From Seriola aureovittata (taxonomy: Eukaryota; Chordata; Actinopteri; Carangiformes; Carangidae), in assembly GCF_021018895.1 (NCBI RefSeq), contig NC_079381.1, positions 16,016,501-16,080,500 of the forward strand: a stretch of 64,000 nt of DNA. Reading direction: 5' to 3'. A program made the position numbers and the translations under genes. Positions 12,780-25,570 of this stretch are shown piece by piece. The first letter of the stretch is position 1. Each line of letters starts with the position of its first letter. The notes beneath the pieces are model-generated. The model saw only the letters and a program-made list of their open reading frames with translations, searched no databases and was not told the DNA's origin.

Positions 12780-13640
12780 TTGTGTGGTTTATGATGGTAT
12801 GAGTAACATGATGGTGTGTGTTGGAGCCAGAGGATGCATGAGTCGCACTGGAGGACAGAGGAAATGGCAGCTGCTGTGGCACGAAGACAGGCTTGCATAC
12901 ACAGAAACCTCAACAAGTAAAACCCTGGCAATGAAACATACTTTCTCCACAAGGGTATTTCCTCATATCGATATGCTTACACATTTTTTTTTTTGTTTGG
13001 TTTGGTTTGATTGATTGATTTAACCGTCTTGTTGTATACTTCCAAAACATTTTATATATACAAAATAATAGAAACTTATGTCAGTATAATGCAATACAAT
13101 TCAACAGCACCACAAACTATAGCCTCCAAAATGATTGTGCACTTCAACATCATGGTAGGATTTATTGCAAGAGTGTTGTATTAGACTGCATTAGTTTTAG
13201 GCTTCCTAATAAACTGATAAATGAGAGCATACCTGGTCAGAATTCTTAAACTGTAATTCTTTCCACCAGGTCATTGTACATGGGATGGGTCAATGAAATA
13301 CAAAATGAAATGAATGCCCACTATGTGCCAGATTAGCCCATTATTTCTTAGTGTTTTAGTTTAAGGCTATTCAGGACTTAATGAGTGTAACTCGCTGTAA
13401 TTTGTCTCAAAAGTGCTTAAATCCATTATGTGGTTTGTCGTGTGGATTCGTCAACACAATTAACAACAATCCTCTAAGTCCCTCATATTATACAAAAATG
13501 GCCAAGCTGACCTAATATTAACAGTTTTGAAACACTTTGATTCACTTATTTCAATAAATTTTTAATGAAGTGTTTTATTCATGAATTTTCACAGTAAAAC
13601 ATGTTTCCCACCTCTCTGTCTCTGTCAAGTGCTTTAGATG
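12779..13640. other. Gene-free DNA upstream of Tc1 remnant
   Basis: AT-rich, no coding signal. At 13180-13230 there is a piece (GCATTAGTTTTAGG followed by CCTAATAAACTG) resembling the terminal region of the same Tc1 family found just downstream, so part of this stretch may be a separate decayed copy. Confidence 0.45.
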
Positions 13641-13654
13641 TGTTTCAGGGAGCT

Positions 13655-14705
13655 ATCAGGTAAATCAATCTCAAATCTAAATTGCCGAGGCAACAGATGG
13701 AGGCAAAGTTATCAGAACAGGATGAAGGTGAATGAAAGAGACCCAGACAGGCTGGTTTGAGTGTTTCTGAAACTGCTGATCTCTTGGGATTTTCACCCAC
13801 ATCATTCTCTTGTCTTTACTCAGAATGGTGCCAAAAACAAAACAAAACAAAAAATCATTCAGTGAGAGGAAGTTCTGTGGACAGAAACGCCTTGTCGATG
13901 AGAGAGTTCAGAGGAGAATGGCCAGACTGGTTGGAGCTGACAGAAAGGCTACAGTTACTCAGATAACCACTCTTTACAACTGGTGAGCAGAGAAGCATTT
14001 CAGAATGAACACATCCAGCCTTGAGGCGAAAAATAGCAGGAGATCATGTTGGGTTCCACTCCTGTCAGCCAAGAACAGAAATCTGAGGCTGCAGTGGACA
14101 CAAAGCTCAACAAAGCTGGACAAGCATAGCCTGGTCTGATGAATCTGAATTTCTGCTGAGGCAGCAGATGGTAGGGTCAGACTCTGGCATCAACATCATG
14201 AATCCATGGACTCAGCCTGTCTTGTGTCAACAGTCCAGGCTGCTGGTGGTGGTGTAATGGTGTGAGGATTGTTTACTTGGCACACGTTGTGCCCCTTTAA
14301 TACCAATCAATCATGGTCTCGATGCCACAGCCTACCTCGAGTATTGCTGCTGACCATGTGCATCCGTTTATGGCCACAATTTACCATCTTTGAATAGGTG
14401 ATAATGCAACATGCCACAAAGCAAAAGTTGTACGTCACTGGTTTCGTTAACATGAAGATGAGTTCAGTGAACTTCAGTGGCCTCCCCAGTCACCAGCTCT
14501 GAATGCAGTAGAACAGCTTTGAGATGTGGTAGAACAGGAGATCGGCAGCATGAATGTGCAGCTGACAAATCTGCAGAACTTATGTGATGCAATCGTGTCA
14601 ACATGGAGCAAAGAGTCTCAAAGAAATGTTCCCAACTGCTTTGAGAGCAAATGGAGGCCTATACCCAGTATTGGTATGTGCTCCTAATAAAGTGCCCAGT
14701 GCCTA
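13655..14705 (+). pseudogene. Degenerate Tc1/mariner-type transposase copy
   Basis: Reads as a fish Tc1-like transposase in broken frames. From the left: the helix-turn-helix part (SETADLLGFS, about 13763-13795), a segment giving RRMARLVGADRKATVTQ across a frameshift (about 13915-13960), and a catalytic-domain part giving DNATCHKA (about 14402-14425), then WPPQSPALN (about 14480-14507), the hallmark W-P-x-Q-S-P-x-L-N of Tc1 transposases. It ends near CCTAATAAAGTGCCCAGTG (14683-14701), which matches the terminal repeat of this family. Multiple stops and frameshifts make it inactive. Confidence 0.85.
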
Positions 14706-15759
14706 TTTTAACTATTACTTCCTTATCTAAATAAATATTCCTAACGAGAGGGCAATAGCCACTCCTTACTGTGCTTACTAATGTTACTGATAAATGCACA
14801 GGGAAAATTATGGGAAAAAAAATGAACAAATGTGCATGTGCAAAGTCACACTGTCGCAGATGTCTGGCAGAGTGCAAGGGAAGCCAAGTTGTCAGAGCAG
14901 CAGCAGAGTCTGTAAATATGAATATTAATGTACAGTACAGAAGCTGCATTATTATGCTAAAACCACTCTGTCCTTCTGTCGGAGGTAGATTTACAACCAA
15001 ATTGCACAGATGAAACGGTTCATTGTCAATTTAGCCCATCAACTTTCATTTTTAGAAACACTTTTAGTGGAAGTGCAGAAAAAGAAAGAGCCAAAGAAGA
15101 CACAAGAAAACTAAATACTGGATTGGGTTACAGAGTGTTTTAAAAGACATTATCATTTTTTAAGGTCTGGCCTGTTGCACAAAGTCTCCAGCCCCTGCTG
15201 GTATCATCTGACGTGTGTGTGTGTGCGTGTTTGTGTGGTGTGTGTGTGTGTGTGTGTTGCAAAAGAGAGGGTGAGGGGTCTGACAAAGGAATGTCTGAGT
15301 GAAATGAAGGCTAAATCTGCCCATCAATAAGCAGCTTGGGCCTGTGCCACGAGGGCTGCATGCCTCCCTGCAGATGCAGCTCCACTTTAAAAAAAAAAAA
15401 GAAAAAAGAAGATACATCTGGATCTCAAATTGTGAGTGTGAGCGTGTGTGTGTCGTTTGTGCGCGTGTGTGTGTGCACACCACATGCAACTTGGTGCTCC
15501 TTCCAACAAGGATTAAACTCTCAGACATAGACTCATCTAATCACTGGTGGCCCAAATGGAGAGAGAAAATCCAATCCCCTCCCAACAAAGTGTGATCACA
15601 AACACACAGAAGCAAATGTGCACCACGGAGCATGGTTGGATGAAGAGCTTCCCCTCTGTCAGGCCAGCAACTTGTTTAATTTAAAATGCTGGTTAACCCA
15701 AATGAGGAAAAACATGTACCAGTGCAACAATGTAAAAACACTCCATTATAAGAAAAGGT
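14706..15759. other. Gene-free DNA with TG repeats
   Basis: Holds two TG-rich microsatellites (15213-15258 and 15436-15478) and an A-rich run at 15389-15410. No coding signal beyond peptides created by these repeats. Confidence 0.55.
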
Positions 15760-16450
15760 CATGCAGTCAAGATTATATCTAAGTAAAAACACATTGGTAT
15801 TATCCAGAATTTGCTGATATTTAGTGGAATCCATTCTTCCCTCTGTCTGTTCAATCTTCCCTGTGCCACTGGCTGATACACAACCTCAAAGGAGAATAAT
15901 TCCACCCCACAATACTGGGACCAGCATTTCACCGAATACTGCTTTTCTCTAAATACACTTTTGGTGATTGTGGCCAAAGATCTCAAATTTAGCTTAATTT
16001 GTCCACAGCACTTGTTTCCAAAAATGACTGACTTATACAGATGTTGCTTTACATACTTCAGACTTTGACTTTTGTGACAAGGTCACAGGTAAAGATTTCT
16101 ACTGATGCTACTCCTGTGTCAGCTGAACCTTCCCTCTGGTCCTTTGCAGTCATACCAAGGTTCTGGTTTGCCTTTCTGCTCAGCAGATGCACAGTTTTAT
16201 CAGAAAGTTCTCTTGGTCTTTCATATCTTCCATATCTTCCACAGTTCCCCTTAACTTCCATTTCTTAATGACATTTTGGAAAGTGGAAATTTCAAGCTGG
16301 AAGCTTTTTGACACCTTTTAACCTCCCCTATAGGCATCACTTAGCTTCACTTCAGAACCTCAGTCAGTCTGTGGTTGTTGAGTGTCACTACAAGGTTTGA
16401 AGAGTGAGAAAATTCATCTGCTGATAGTTTCTATTGACAGTTCTTGATCT
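15760..16450 (-). mobile_element. Possible antisense remnant of a DNA transposon
   Basis: The phrasing on the + strand (GTCCACAGCACTTGTTTCC, TGACAAGGTC, TTTCTTAATGACATTTTGG, AAGTGGAAATTTCAAGCTGG) resembles antisense transposase segments of dispersed fish DNA transposons. No terminal repeats were identified and no frame is preserved. Assignment is from recall of similar repeats and is weak. Confidence 0.3.
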
Positions 16451-16752
16451 ACCTTAAAATTCCTAATGACTAAATTAGGACGTTAAGAGTTAATGACGTT
16501 TTAAGACTTTACAAGTAGCTCAAACTTGTCAAACTGTTTTACATCTACAGCAATGCATTGCATTATAAATATTCTATCACCTTTTTTATGTAAAATCTCA
16601 ATTCTGCAAGGTAATCAATAACTCCAGCTATCAGATCACTGTAGTGGAGTAAAAAGTATTGTTTCTCTCTGAAAAGCACCTCAATTAATCCAATAACGTT
16701 TCCACCAAGGGGTAAATTAATTTTTTTTTTGAAGACGCAACTGAACTGGATC

Positions 16753-16830
16753 TTTAAAGGGGCCTATTTGTACGTTTTCTCTGCCGTGAAGTTTGATGCT
16801 GAACTTGAAATTCATGAACTAAATCATAAT
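16753..16830 (+). mobile_element. Internally deleted copy of the 17.9 kb terminal-inverted-repeat element
   Basis: Starts TTTAAAGGGGCCTATTTGTA and runs GTTTTCTCTGCCG, as the left end of the element at 17866 does. It then jumps directly to GAAGTTTGATGCTGAACTTG, found at 18179 near the right end of that element. So the left end and the right-side segment are joined with the middle missing, as in deletion derivatives of DNA transposons. Confidence 0.6.
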
Positions 16831-17865
16831 AACCTGTGTCAAAAGTGACAGGAGAAGACAGAAAAAGATGGAAATTTGAGATAAGAGATTCAACAAAGGA
16901 GTCTGGCTTTTGAATAAATTATATAGTGTATGTGTAGTATACACATGCAAATGGCCAAAAAAAAAAGGACAAATGTTTATTGTTAGATGCTGTGGCAATG
17001 CTGCTCATCTGTCATTCATGCCAACAGAGCACAGTGGATTGAAGTGAAATTAAGAGAAATAGCAAGGGAGGAAAGGAAGAGGGAGTTGGAGCAGATATGA
17101 CTTGGCTTTGATTGAATTCTGCACAGACAGTGGCCAGATACACCTGGGTTCCTCTGTTCATCTGAATCCAGATATTACCCCTGAATATAAAACATCAGAG
17201 GGCTGACAAGCTGCCTTCGGTGAGATAAGGTGGAGCTCCTTCAGATGCAGTTCAGTTTCCTTTTTTTTTTCTTAACAAAGATGCTGCCTTTGTGAGCTGT
17301 TGTGCCCTCCCACATGATATGCAGAGGGGAGAGGAGTATGTACAGCAGAATATGCATTAAAGGTGAACAGAAACAAGCAAAAATCTCCCAAAAAACATGT
17401 TTTTACATATGACAGTTAGCATGCAAAATGAGTTGTGTGTTTCTGCTCTGTCGGGCTCATAAAGCTGTCTTACACTTAACACTTAGACAGAGTGTGTGCC
17501 CATCAGCAGCAGGAAAATGAATGTTAAGAAATGCAGACACATATACTTCCCACTGAGACGTACCCTCCTACACTGAGAGGGGTTTTGCTTATTTAAAGCA
17601 GATATGATTACCTTGCCGATCAAAAGCCAAGCAGTCCTCCAGAGCTACTCAGAGCTGTCATCGCTGATGTACACCAATTAGTTCACAAACTGACTGAATC
17701 ATTAACAAGTTGTCCTCGTTCCTGCTGCACTGTTGTTGACATCATCCTCATCCCAATTTTCATTCCTGTCAACAACATGCAAATTACTGTATGCTTTCAA
17801 TATTTATTTTGATATAATACCAATGGAAAAAGATACAGTGGAGGGAGAATATCGACTTTCAGGTA
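16831..17865. other. Gene-free DNA
   Basis: No coding or structural signal seen apart from short homopolymer runs (16957-16967, 17261-17270). Confidence 0.5.
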
Positions 17866-18267
17866 CTTAAAAGGCCTATTTGTGAGTTTTCTTTGCCGCT
17901 GAACACGGTTTATTGCTGAGATCAGGTGGTGGTGATTTTCACATGACAAGAGTTTTTGGGCATTGCTTTGTTTACAAGACAAGAGGTTATAATACGTTCC
18001 CTGAGCAGCACTATGGCTTCAGGGTATATTGGAGGCTACAGTGAGCTGCGATCAGAAAGTGGCAAGAAGGGCTAGCTAGCTGGATAGCGTGCTAACTTTA
18101 GTAGAAGAAAAGACGTGATAGAGTCAACATTAGCGTCGTTTTCCACCACTGGAAAAGCTCTTGGCGAATAAAGGAATGAAGTTTGATGCTGAACTTGATG
18201 CAACAGTTCCTCTACACTGGTGACCAAACAGCTATTAATGCTAACGCTTACAAGTAGCTCCTTTAAA
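17866..18267 (+). mobile_element. About 400-bp non-autonomous element with terminal inverted repeats (MITE-like)
   Basis: The left end reads TTAAAAGGCCTATTTGTGAG. The right end reads TTACAAGTAGCTCCTTTAA, whose reverse complement TTAAAGGAGCTACTTGTAA matches the left end. The interior has no open frame and includes GCTAGCTAGC and the words shared with the 16.75 kb copy. Size, imperfect terminal repeats and lack of coding capacity fit a non-autonomous DNA transposon; the superfamily is not identified. Confidence 0.6.
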
Positions 18268-19964
18268 GTATTTAAACATAAGCCATTTCCACAAAATCAG
18301 TACCTTATCAGTACTGCAACACACATAATGACACTTCATCTTCACAACAGTTTACAGGAAGTGAAAACATACTGTTCACCGTGGGAATACACCCAGTTCC
18401 CTTCTAAGAATAACTACGACAGGTCCTCACTAGTGAAAACTGAGAATTTATTCATGTGTCCAAGATCACGTTGACATCCATAGATTAATTTATGTTTTTA
18501 TTTCAATTAAATTACACACTACAAAATATTTTTATTATATGACACTCTCTTATTGGGAATTCCTCTGGACAAAGACAGCAGGATTTTGATGCAACCTTTC
18601 TGATAGATGTGTGGATCTGCTTCACCAACTAAATCAGATTCCTCTGGAGTTATTTTCTGTGGAATTAGATAGGAATGAATGAGCCTGAAAGGTTTGATGA
18701 AAGTGTAAAAAAAAAAAAAAAACACTGTGACACATCAGTGTAAAAAAAAGATTGACAGAAATTAGCAAAAATAACAACACTGCTGTTCTGTGGCTGCTCG
18801 GTTTGGGATTAGATGACTCCAGTCAGAGGAATCTGTGTAATGTGAGTGTGTGTTATTACTGTATATTATACATAGAGTAATTCTATGCAAAAGTGAGGCT
18901 TTAATTCTTTCATTTAAAGTATGGACTTTTTTATGCCATCCTTCAAAGTATTGGTGATGTGCAATAATCATAGAGATAAAGCCTTCTCTTTCCTGGACCA
19001 ACTGAACAAGGTAAGAATTCCACTTTCTTCTGAAGACACACCATTAATAAACACTGCTGGCTTCTCATGGATTGCACACCCTCACTATGACTTCCTCTCC
19101 CATTATGTGTCAGATCCCATATAATGTCACGTCCCACAATTAAACCTCATTATTTCTCCTGACTTTTTTCTCTGCTGCTCTACAGTACATGCAGTTTCGA
19201 TACCTTCAAATATCAAGAAAATTGTCTCTATCTTTGCTGTGACATTCAGCACAGCCAGTTGTCAGATCAATAACTTCATAACGATGCCCTGTGAGGATTT
19301 TGATAGAACTGGGGGGGAGGATTAGACTTTTGCAGACTTCTGCTTCAGCTCCATCTCACCGATTGAGAAGCTGCAGAAAAAGAGTGCAGCCATAATCCAG
19401 ATTCAGGCACTGCAACATTACAGCCATTCCCACAGTTTTCTCAGATAAAATCTCAACCTATATACCTGCTGCAACTCCCCTCCCTGTCATTTCCACCCTG
19501 TTACATCAGCAGCTCAGCGAGTAAAACCTGACAGAGAGGCCCCTGCCATTTTGCCATGCAAAATTAATGAATGTAAACTTTTTTTTAATGGATGGAGCTG
19601 GCTGTTTGTTTCTGTGTGTGTACTGTATGTAGGCCTACAGTATGTGTGTGTGTATATATGCTGTGAGGGCGGATGTGGATTACAGCTCTGCTACCTCTGT
19701 CTAATGAGCAGAAACCTTAATCCACACCTACCAGCTGCTAATTCCTAACCTGACTCACCCCATACTCGCTCGCAGACTAGCACTGAGTAAGAGTGTGTTG
19801 ATGCCAGCTTGACACCGGTTCATCAAGTGTTATCGGCTTATATTAGGCCGAACCGAAATTAAAATTCAGCTAAGGAATTAGTATATATCCATGGTGTTTA
19901 TTTTTTACTTACTTGGTTAAAATTCTAACTAAAAAAGAAGAAAGAGGAAGCATCCCCTACTTTA
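18268..19964. other. Gene-free DNA
   Basis: Open frames of 60-85 codons without domains or splice context. Notable only for an A-run at 18708-18722 and short TG-rich words at 19610-19660. Confidence 0.5.
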
Positions 19965-20240
19965 GGGTCCTCTAGGGGCAGTGGTCTGTGGACCCCCAGG
20001 GGTCCTTGAGGGGGATTCTGTGGGACCCCAGCAGAAAGGGGAATAATTCATTTTGACTATAGTTCTATCCATAAGTAACACAATGACAGAATGTTTGGCT
20101 ATTTGAGTTTTGACTGTCATGGGTTTCTGCAATAAAGTATCTAAAAGTAAAAAAAGTTTTCAGATGGGGCTCTGTGGTCTAATTTGTTTTAGTTTAGAGG
20201 TCCTTGATGGGAAAAAGTTTGAGAACCACCGCTCTAGGGC
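19965..20240 (+). mobile_element. Short dispersed fish repeat (GGGGTCCTTGAGG...GTTTGAGAACCAC)
   Basis: Begins with GTCCTCTAGGGGCAGTGG and CCCCCAGGGGTCCTTGAGG and ends with GGTCCTTGATGGGAAAAAG and TTTGAGAACCACCGC. This pair of end motifs is characteristic of a common non-coding dispersed repeat in fish, often of hAT type. No open frame. Superfamily not verified. Confidence 0.5.
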
Positions 20241-22194
20241 GCATGAATTTGCGGTTACAACTGACAATTTCAGCAGAGATAATTTGATTTGTGCAGGCAG
20301 GCACTAAAAAGACTTTATAATGTCACTTAAATTCCAATGGCTAAATATGCATTTAAGAGGCTGTTCTTGTGCAAACAGCTATTCTCACCCATAGTATAGC
20401 TTACATTATATATCCTTACACAAAAAGTGAGAAAAAATTACAATTTCACCTCAGCTTCAAGGTATAAAACCATAAGCATTTTTATGCACATGCTCTACAT
20501 GCAGAGATCACCCTTACTCACAGTCTGTCCTTTACACACACATAGGCACGTACAGTGGAGCTCCAGGATTTGTCAGCCCATGTGAGACTCCTATACAAGA
20601 TATCATGTTGTTCAGCCAAAAGGACATGCTCTTTGAGAAGCCCCACTCACAGACACACAGTTTCATTTGTCCTTATAATTTCGGTTTACCCCAGCTGACG
20701 AGTGTGATGTCCTTTTACACGCCGGCTGAAGGGGGAGAAACTGCTGACATGGACACTTGTCCCATGAATTTCGTGCCGGTGGCAGGAATCTGCTGACACC
20801 GCCAACTGTCTCAGGAAGAAATCTCAACAAAGAAGTGAAATTAAATGCCGACAACTTCTTCTGTGCTTCCTGGAGTTACACCCTGGCTTTAATATTTCAT
20901 ACCTGCTTCCATATCTACCATGTCTTTTTATTGATGACTCTGACCTTAGCAGAACTAGGTTCAAGTAATCAAGGAGAAACACACTGTAATAAGGTATCCT
21001 TTCATGGACTGTGATTTTACCACGGGTCACTCTGTAATTTAGAACCCTTCACTTACCCTGGAGTTATAGAGCATAAATGGTATTATTCAAATATCCATTC
21101 AGGCAGTTTACTTCAGGGAGAAAAATTAACTTCTAATTCTGGATGGCTCAGTTAACTCAGGTTAATTGTTAGACACTGCAATGTTTACAAATTATATGAA
21201 AACCTTTTCCTTCTACATTTATCAAGAAAATTAGCCCAAAAAAACAGAAAAAGAACACAACAAATTGTCATCTTGGCAAAATATCCTTCCAAACAGTTTA
21301 GAATGGCAGTCCTATATCTTATATAACTTCAACTCTTACATAACCAGAATTTTTGAATGAATAATTGTTGTAATTGTAGCCTATATCTGTTCTGATCAAA
21401 GAAGCATTATGGATCAGGAAAGAACATTACCGAGAACTGGGTGAAGTCATGTGAGGGAACTGGCTACACAAACAAAATAGGTCATTATGTTGCCTGGAGA
21501 CTTGGATTTGGTTCCTAAGATTTAGCCTATAAGGAAAACTCACCCCAAAATGAACTTCACAAACATTGGGCCTATCATCTTGAGCAGTTGTGTACATTTC
21601 TTAACATGATTAGTGCGTTTGGTTGGTTGGTTGGTTTTATGGCCTAAAATTGAAATAAAACCAGTATGGAATGATTTATGAAACCTAATGGACAGTTTTC
21701 AGGTTTTCAGTTTTCAGACCAGAGCCCACTGTTTGTTCCCCCCCCCAGGATGCTGCATGCGATTCATTTATTTCTCGTGATTGCATGACAGCCTTGGTGG
21801 AGAGATGAAGTGTGACCTTGGAGAGACTGTGGCACCTTGTAGCGCTGTGGGTGCATCAGAGATATCCTCTTTATGCACTGTATCCTCTCAGATGATGGCA
21901 CAATGTTACAAATTCATGATTTTAAAAGGTATGTTATACCCGTAGCCCTTTCCCTTGTGTTTACTGAGAGATTACAAGTCTGTGATCAAATAGAACTGGA
22001 AGCAAGAACTCATCTCAGATCTCACCAAGACAAAGCCCCCAGAGGCTTCTCGAGAGCCTGTATCAAGGACAGTAAATTAGTCTGTCATCGCACTCAATAT
22101 GCTACATACATATATACCTGTAGACAGATCTAGTTTGGACCTACTGACTCTCATGAAATGGTTGTTCATGTTATTACAGGTGTTTAAATGTTGG
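20241..22194. other. Gene-free DNA
   Basis: No recognisable coding exon or RNA. A C-run (21739-21748) and GGTT tandem units (21620-21636) are the only low-complexity features. Confidence 0.5.
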
Positions 22195-22545
22195 CAACTG
22201 ACTCTATTTCTGACCACTGTGCTTTGTGTTGAGAGCATTTGTGCTGTTTAGCCATGTTAGCATTGTGTGTATAAGAATGGCAATGCCACTCTATTGGTTG
22301 GCATGAGGTTGACATTTGTGGTTTGGAGTGAAATATCATGACAATTATTCCTGTAGCGCCATTATCAAATCAAAATTTAAATTCATCCAGTACTTTGGTT
22401 TATGACCAAATACCTAGAAATCTAACAACATTCCCATTATGCTCAGCTGTACTTTGGCTTCAGAGCTGATTACCAAATGTTAGCTCAAAGTACCACGAAA
22501 GTGCAGCCTTACAGAGTCTCTACTGTGTCAATAAACACTTAGTCT
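22195..22545 (+). mobile_element. GCTAA-rich fish dispersed repeat, copy B (internally deleted)
   Basis: Shares GAGGTTGACATTTGTGGTTT, GGTTTATGACCAAATACCT, CATTCCCATTATGCTCAGC and GCTCAAAGTACCACG with the other copies. The central GCATGCTAACA block is missing, since CTGATTACCAAATGTTAGC passes straight into the 3' part. Same orientation as copies A and D. Confidence 0.7.
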
Positions 22546-25184
22546 CACTGAAACACAGTTAGCTGTATCATGTTGCTTAAAAAACTCAACTATCAATGGG
22601 ATCAGTATGATCCCTATCAACACGAAAGTCACGTCAAAAGACAAAATCTAGACCTCTCTTATGGCTAACACATTGCTGTAAAGGTGAGTATGGACTGAAT
22701 TCTGCCAGAGCCTCATGAGAGACACAGCAAAGAGTTAAGAATAGCATAGCTGGGATCCTGTGGGACTTCCAGATCTGGTAAGATAAATGAGTGGTGACCA
22801 CACAAACAGCCAGTGCAGTAATGGACAAGGAAGAAAATACAGCAGTGGAAATACATGTAGTGGTCCCAAGTGGCAACATCAAAAAGAAGGAATATGAGAA
22901 GCTGAGAGACTAACAGCGGCTGATACAGCCCCAGTCTCGCTATCAATGGGAAAGGTCCCATTGGGAGCTCTTGGGGCTGAGACCTGAGTGTTGGGATAAT
23001 GGCTTCAGGAGATTTTGAGGTGCAAATGTAGAGTCTTGGTCAATAAAAGATGTAGAAATAGATACTGTGCAGAACATACTTTTAGTTAAAAATTTGACTC
23101 TGTGTCATTAATGTTGATGCAAGGATGCATTCAGGAAAGTCAGGCCTTTATGTACAAGCTTGAATCTCTCAAAGACAGAATAAGCAAGAGGGAGCAATTT
23201 AAAGCAAATTGGTTAGGAGAAGCCAGTGAAAAGCATAAAGATGAAGATTTCAAATGTTTCTCAGTGATTGGGGTGTGATTCTTAGCTATGCATGTTGGTG
23301 TCTTGTTTGTCTCTCTCCTGCACTTTATTCTCTCCCTGTATCAGTCGAGATGCTTTTAAGGGGGGCTGACAGCAAAATGGATTAAATGGGGTTTGCTGAC
23401 GGAATACATATCAAATCTGCGGGCATGCAATTGTGGGCTGCGGCATTTGCAAGGCTTACGACTTCTGCTGAGGCTGTGGATCCATCAAGCCTTGCCTTCT
23501 CCTTGCTATTCAGATGTGGAGGAAGAGAGAGGGAGAAAAGCGAGAGGGAAAAGGAAAGAGCTCTTGATCACCTGCTTTGTCTGAAGTGAGTCACCTTGCA
23601 AATATATGAATAGCAAATGCAGGAAAAGTAATCTGGTGGCGCACTGGTACATCCTCCTATTTGCATACCTGCCAGCCCCTGTAGTTAGCTCCTGCATTTC
23701 AGGACTTGGCACCTCAAATACGCAACGGTATGCATATATTTTCTTCCTTTTTTCCACAACTGTGTCTTCATTTTTCTATCTTGCCTCCTTCCTTTGTCTC
23801 CTCCTCAATCCTGTCCATCTTTTCCCTCCTCTATCCCCCTCCTCACCTCCCCTTTACCTCACCCATCCTTTTCCCTCAGTCTCCCTCAGACATCAGGGTG
23901 TATTTCCCCCCCGGCAGGATGCATGACAGGGGAGCAGGTGGAACGGAGAGCAAATGACAAATCTCTCTCTCTGTCCCTCCCTGCATCTCTCTCTCTCTCT
24001 CTCTCTCTCCATCTCTCCCACTGTCCTGCCAGAGGCCCTCCTCAGCCTTCCTTCCTCCCTCCTTCCAGCACCTTCCCATCCTATCTGACCACATTGATAT
24101 TCAAATCTGCCCAGGCTGCATTCCACCTTCTCTCGCTGTGAAGGTCTCGCCAAACCACCGAGGGAGAAAGAAGGTGGGCTAATGTCCCCACCCTGATTCT
24201 TAATCCACGGCTAGACATACAAAAATGACAGAGCATATGCTGTAGGTGGTGCTCTGCAGAACTCATATCCAGCTCACTGGCTTGAAATTTGTGTTGAAAT
24301 AAACTGGAGGTGGTTAATAAAACACTGTGAGATTACTTAAATAAGAAAATGGTCCAATTAACTCATGTTTTCTGTCCCAAACTTATGTGCACATTATGTG
24401 TTCATGTGTCTGTCTGTGTTTAGCTGCTTCTGCAAGACACAATCCCCAAAGAGAGATGGCAGGAGAAAGCAAGAAGAGACTGTTTATCTGACTGTTGTTG
24501 TTATTGACATGGTCCCACATGACGTGCGAGTGGAGCCAGCGTCTCACATCTGGCCATGAGCTATCATTATCTTTGCCTTCTTCTCTCTGATGAATCTGCC
24601 CCAGCTCCTCGCTGAGGAGCTGGGCTTTATTTAATGGGCTCTTTCAGCTGTGGTTTGCTAGGCGGAAGCCTCTTACAAACCCATTTAAAGAAGGGTCTAT
24701 GGATTTCATGGCTCCCCGGGCACTCTCTCCTTCTTTCAATAAGGTGAAGTCCAAGGCTTTATCCATCCGTCAGTGGGCCAGGGGAACAGTGGATGCAGCA
24801 GTTTTTAATCCCAGAGATGCCACTGTCCACTGTATGCTTGGCTGTTCCCTGATAGCAGGGCCTCCTTGCACAGCTCTCACCTGGGGACTTTTTAGTTCCT
24901 ATGGCAGAGCAGATTTATTGTTACATAGATGGGGATAAAGACTAGGCACCTTGGACACCGCCTGCAAATAGAAAGAGAGACAGAGAAAGATGCAGATGGT
25001 AGAATCTTGGATGCAAATTCAAATGCATAGGTTTTCCATGCATGTATACATGCATGAGATGCTGAACACATCAATTTCTTGCCAATGGTCATAAATATGA
25101 ATATACAGGACTGTTAAATAATAATTTAACAATAACACTAAAATGTATTTGCATAACACCTGTCATACATAAAACTGCATTTAA
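22546..25184. other. Gene-free DNA with pyrimidine-rich tracts
   Basis: Contains a CT-rich zone (23740-24080) with a (CT)n run at about 23985-24010, a perfect octamer motif ATTTGCAT at 23659-23666, and an 11-bp inverted repeat with 3-nt loop at 24600-24624. The 24590-24910 part is less AT-rich than its flanks and could be conserved non-coding sequence. No exon could be supported. Confidence 0.5.
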
Positions 25185-25570
25185 CGAGACTCAGTGTCTA
25201 CAGCCTCACTAGGTTCTCTGTAAGGATGTACAAAGGCAGAGCTTTGAGCTAAATGCTAACCTCAGCATGCTAACAAGCTCACAATGACAATGTTAACATG
25301 CTGATCTTTAGCAGGTATAATGTTGACCATGTTCACCATCTTGGTTTAATGTGTCAGCATGGTAACATTTGCTAATCAGCATTAAACACAAAGCATTAGC
25401 TGAAGCTGATAGGAATGTCATTAGTTTTGCCGGTATTTGCTCATAAACCATAAGTTCATTCATATTATGATTCATCCTGAGGGGAGCATGAATGTGTGTA
25501 CCAAATGTCATAGCCATCCATCCGACAGATGATGAGATATTGTAGTCTGGACCAAACTGGTGGACCAATC
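25185..25570 (-). mobile_element. GCTAA-rich fish dispersed repeat, copy C (reverse orientation)
   Basis: On the + strand it reads as the reverse complement of copies A and D: TTTGAGCTAAATGCTAACC, CAGCATGCTAAC, AATGTTAACATGCTGATC, GACCATGTTCACCATC, AGCTGAAGCTGATAGGAATG and CTCATAAACCATAAG. It is the best preserved of the four copies in its central part. Non-coding. Confidence 0.8.
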
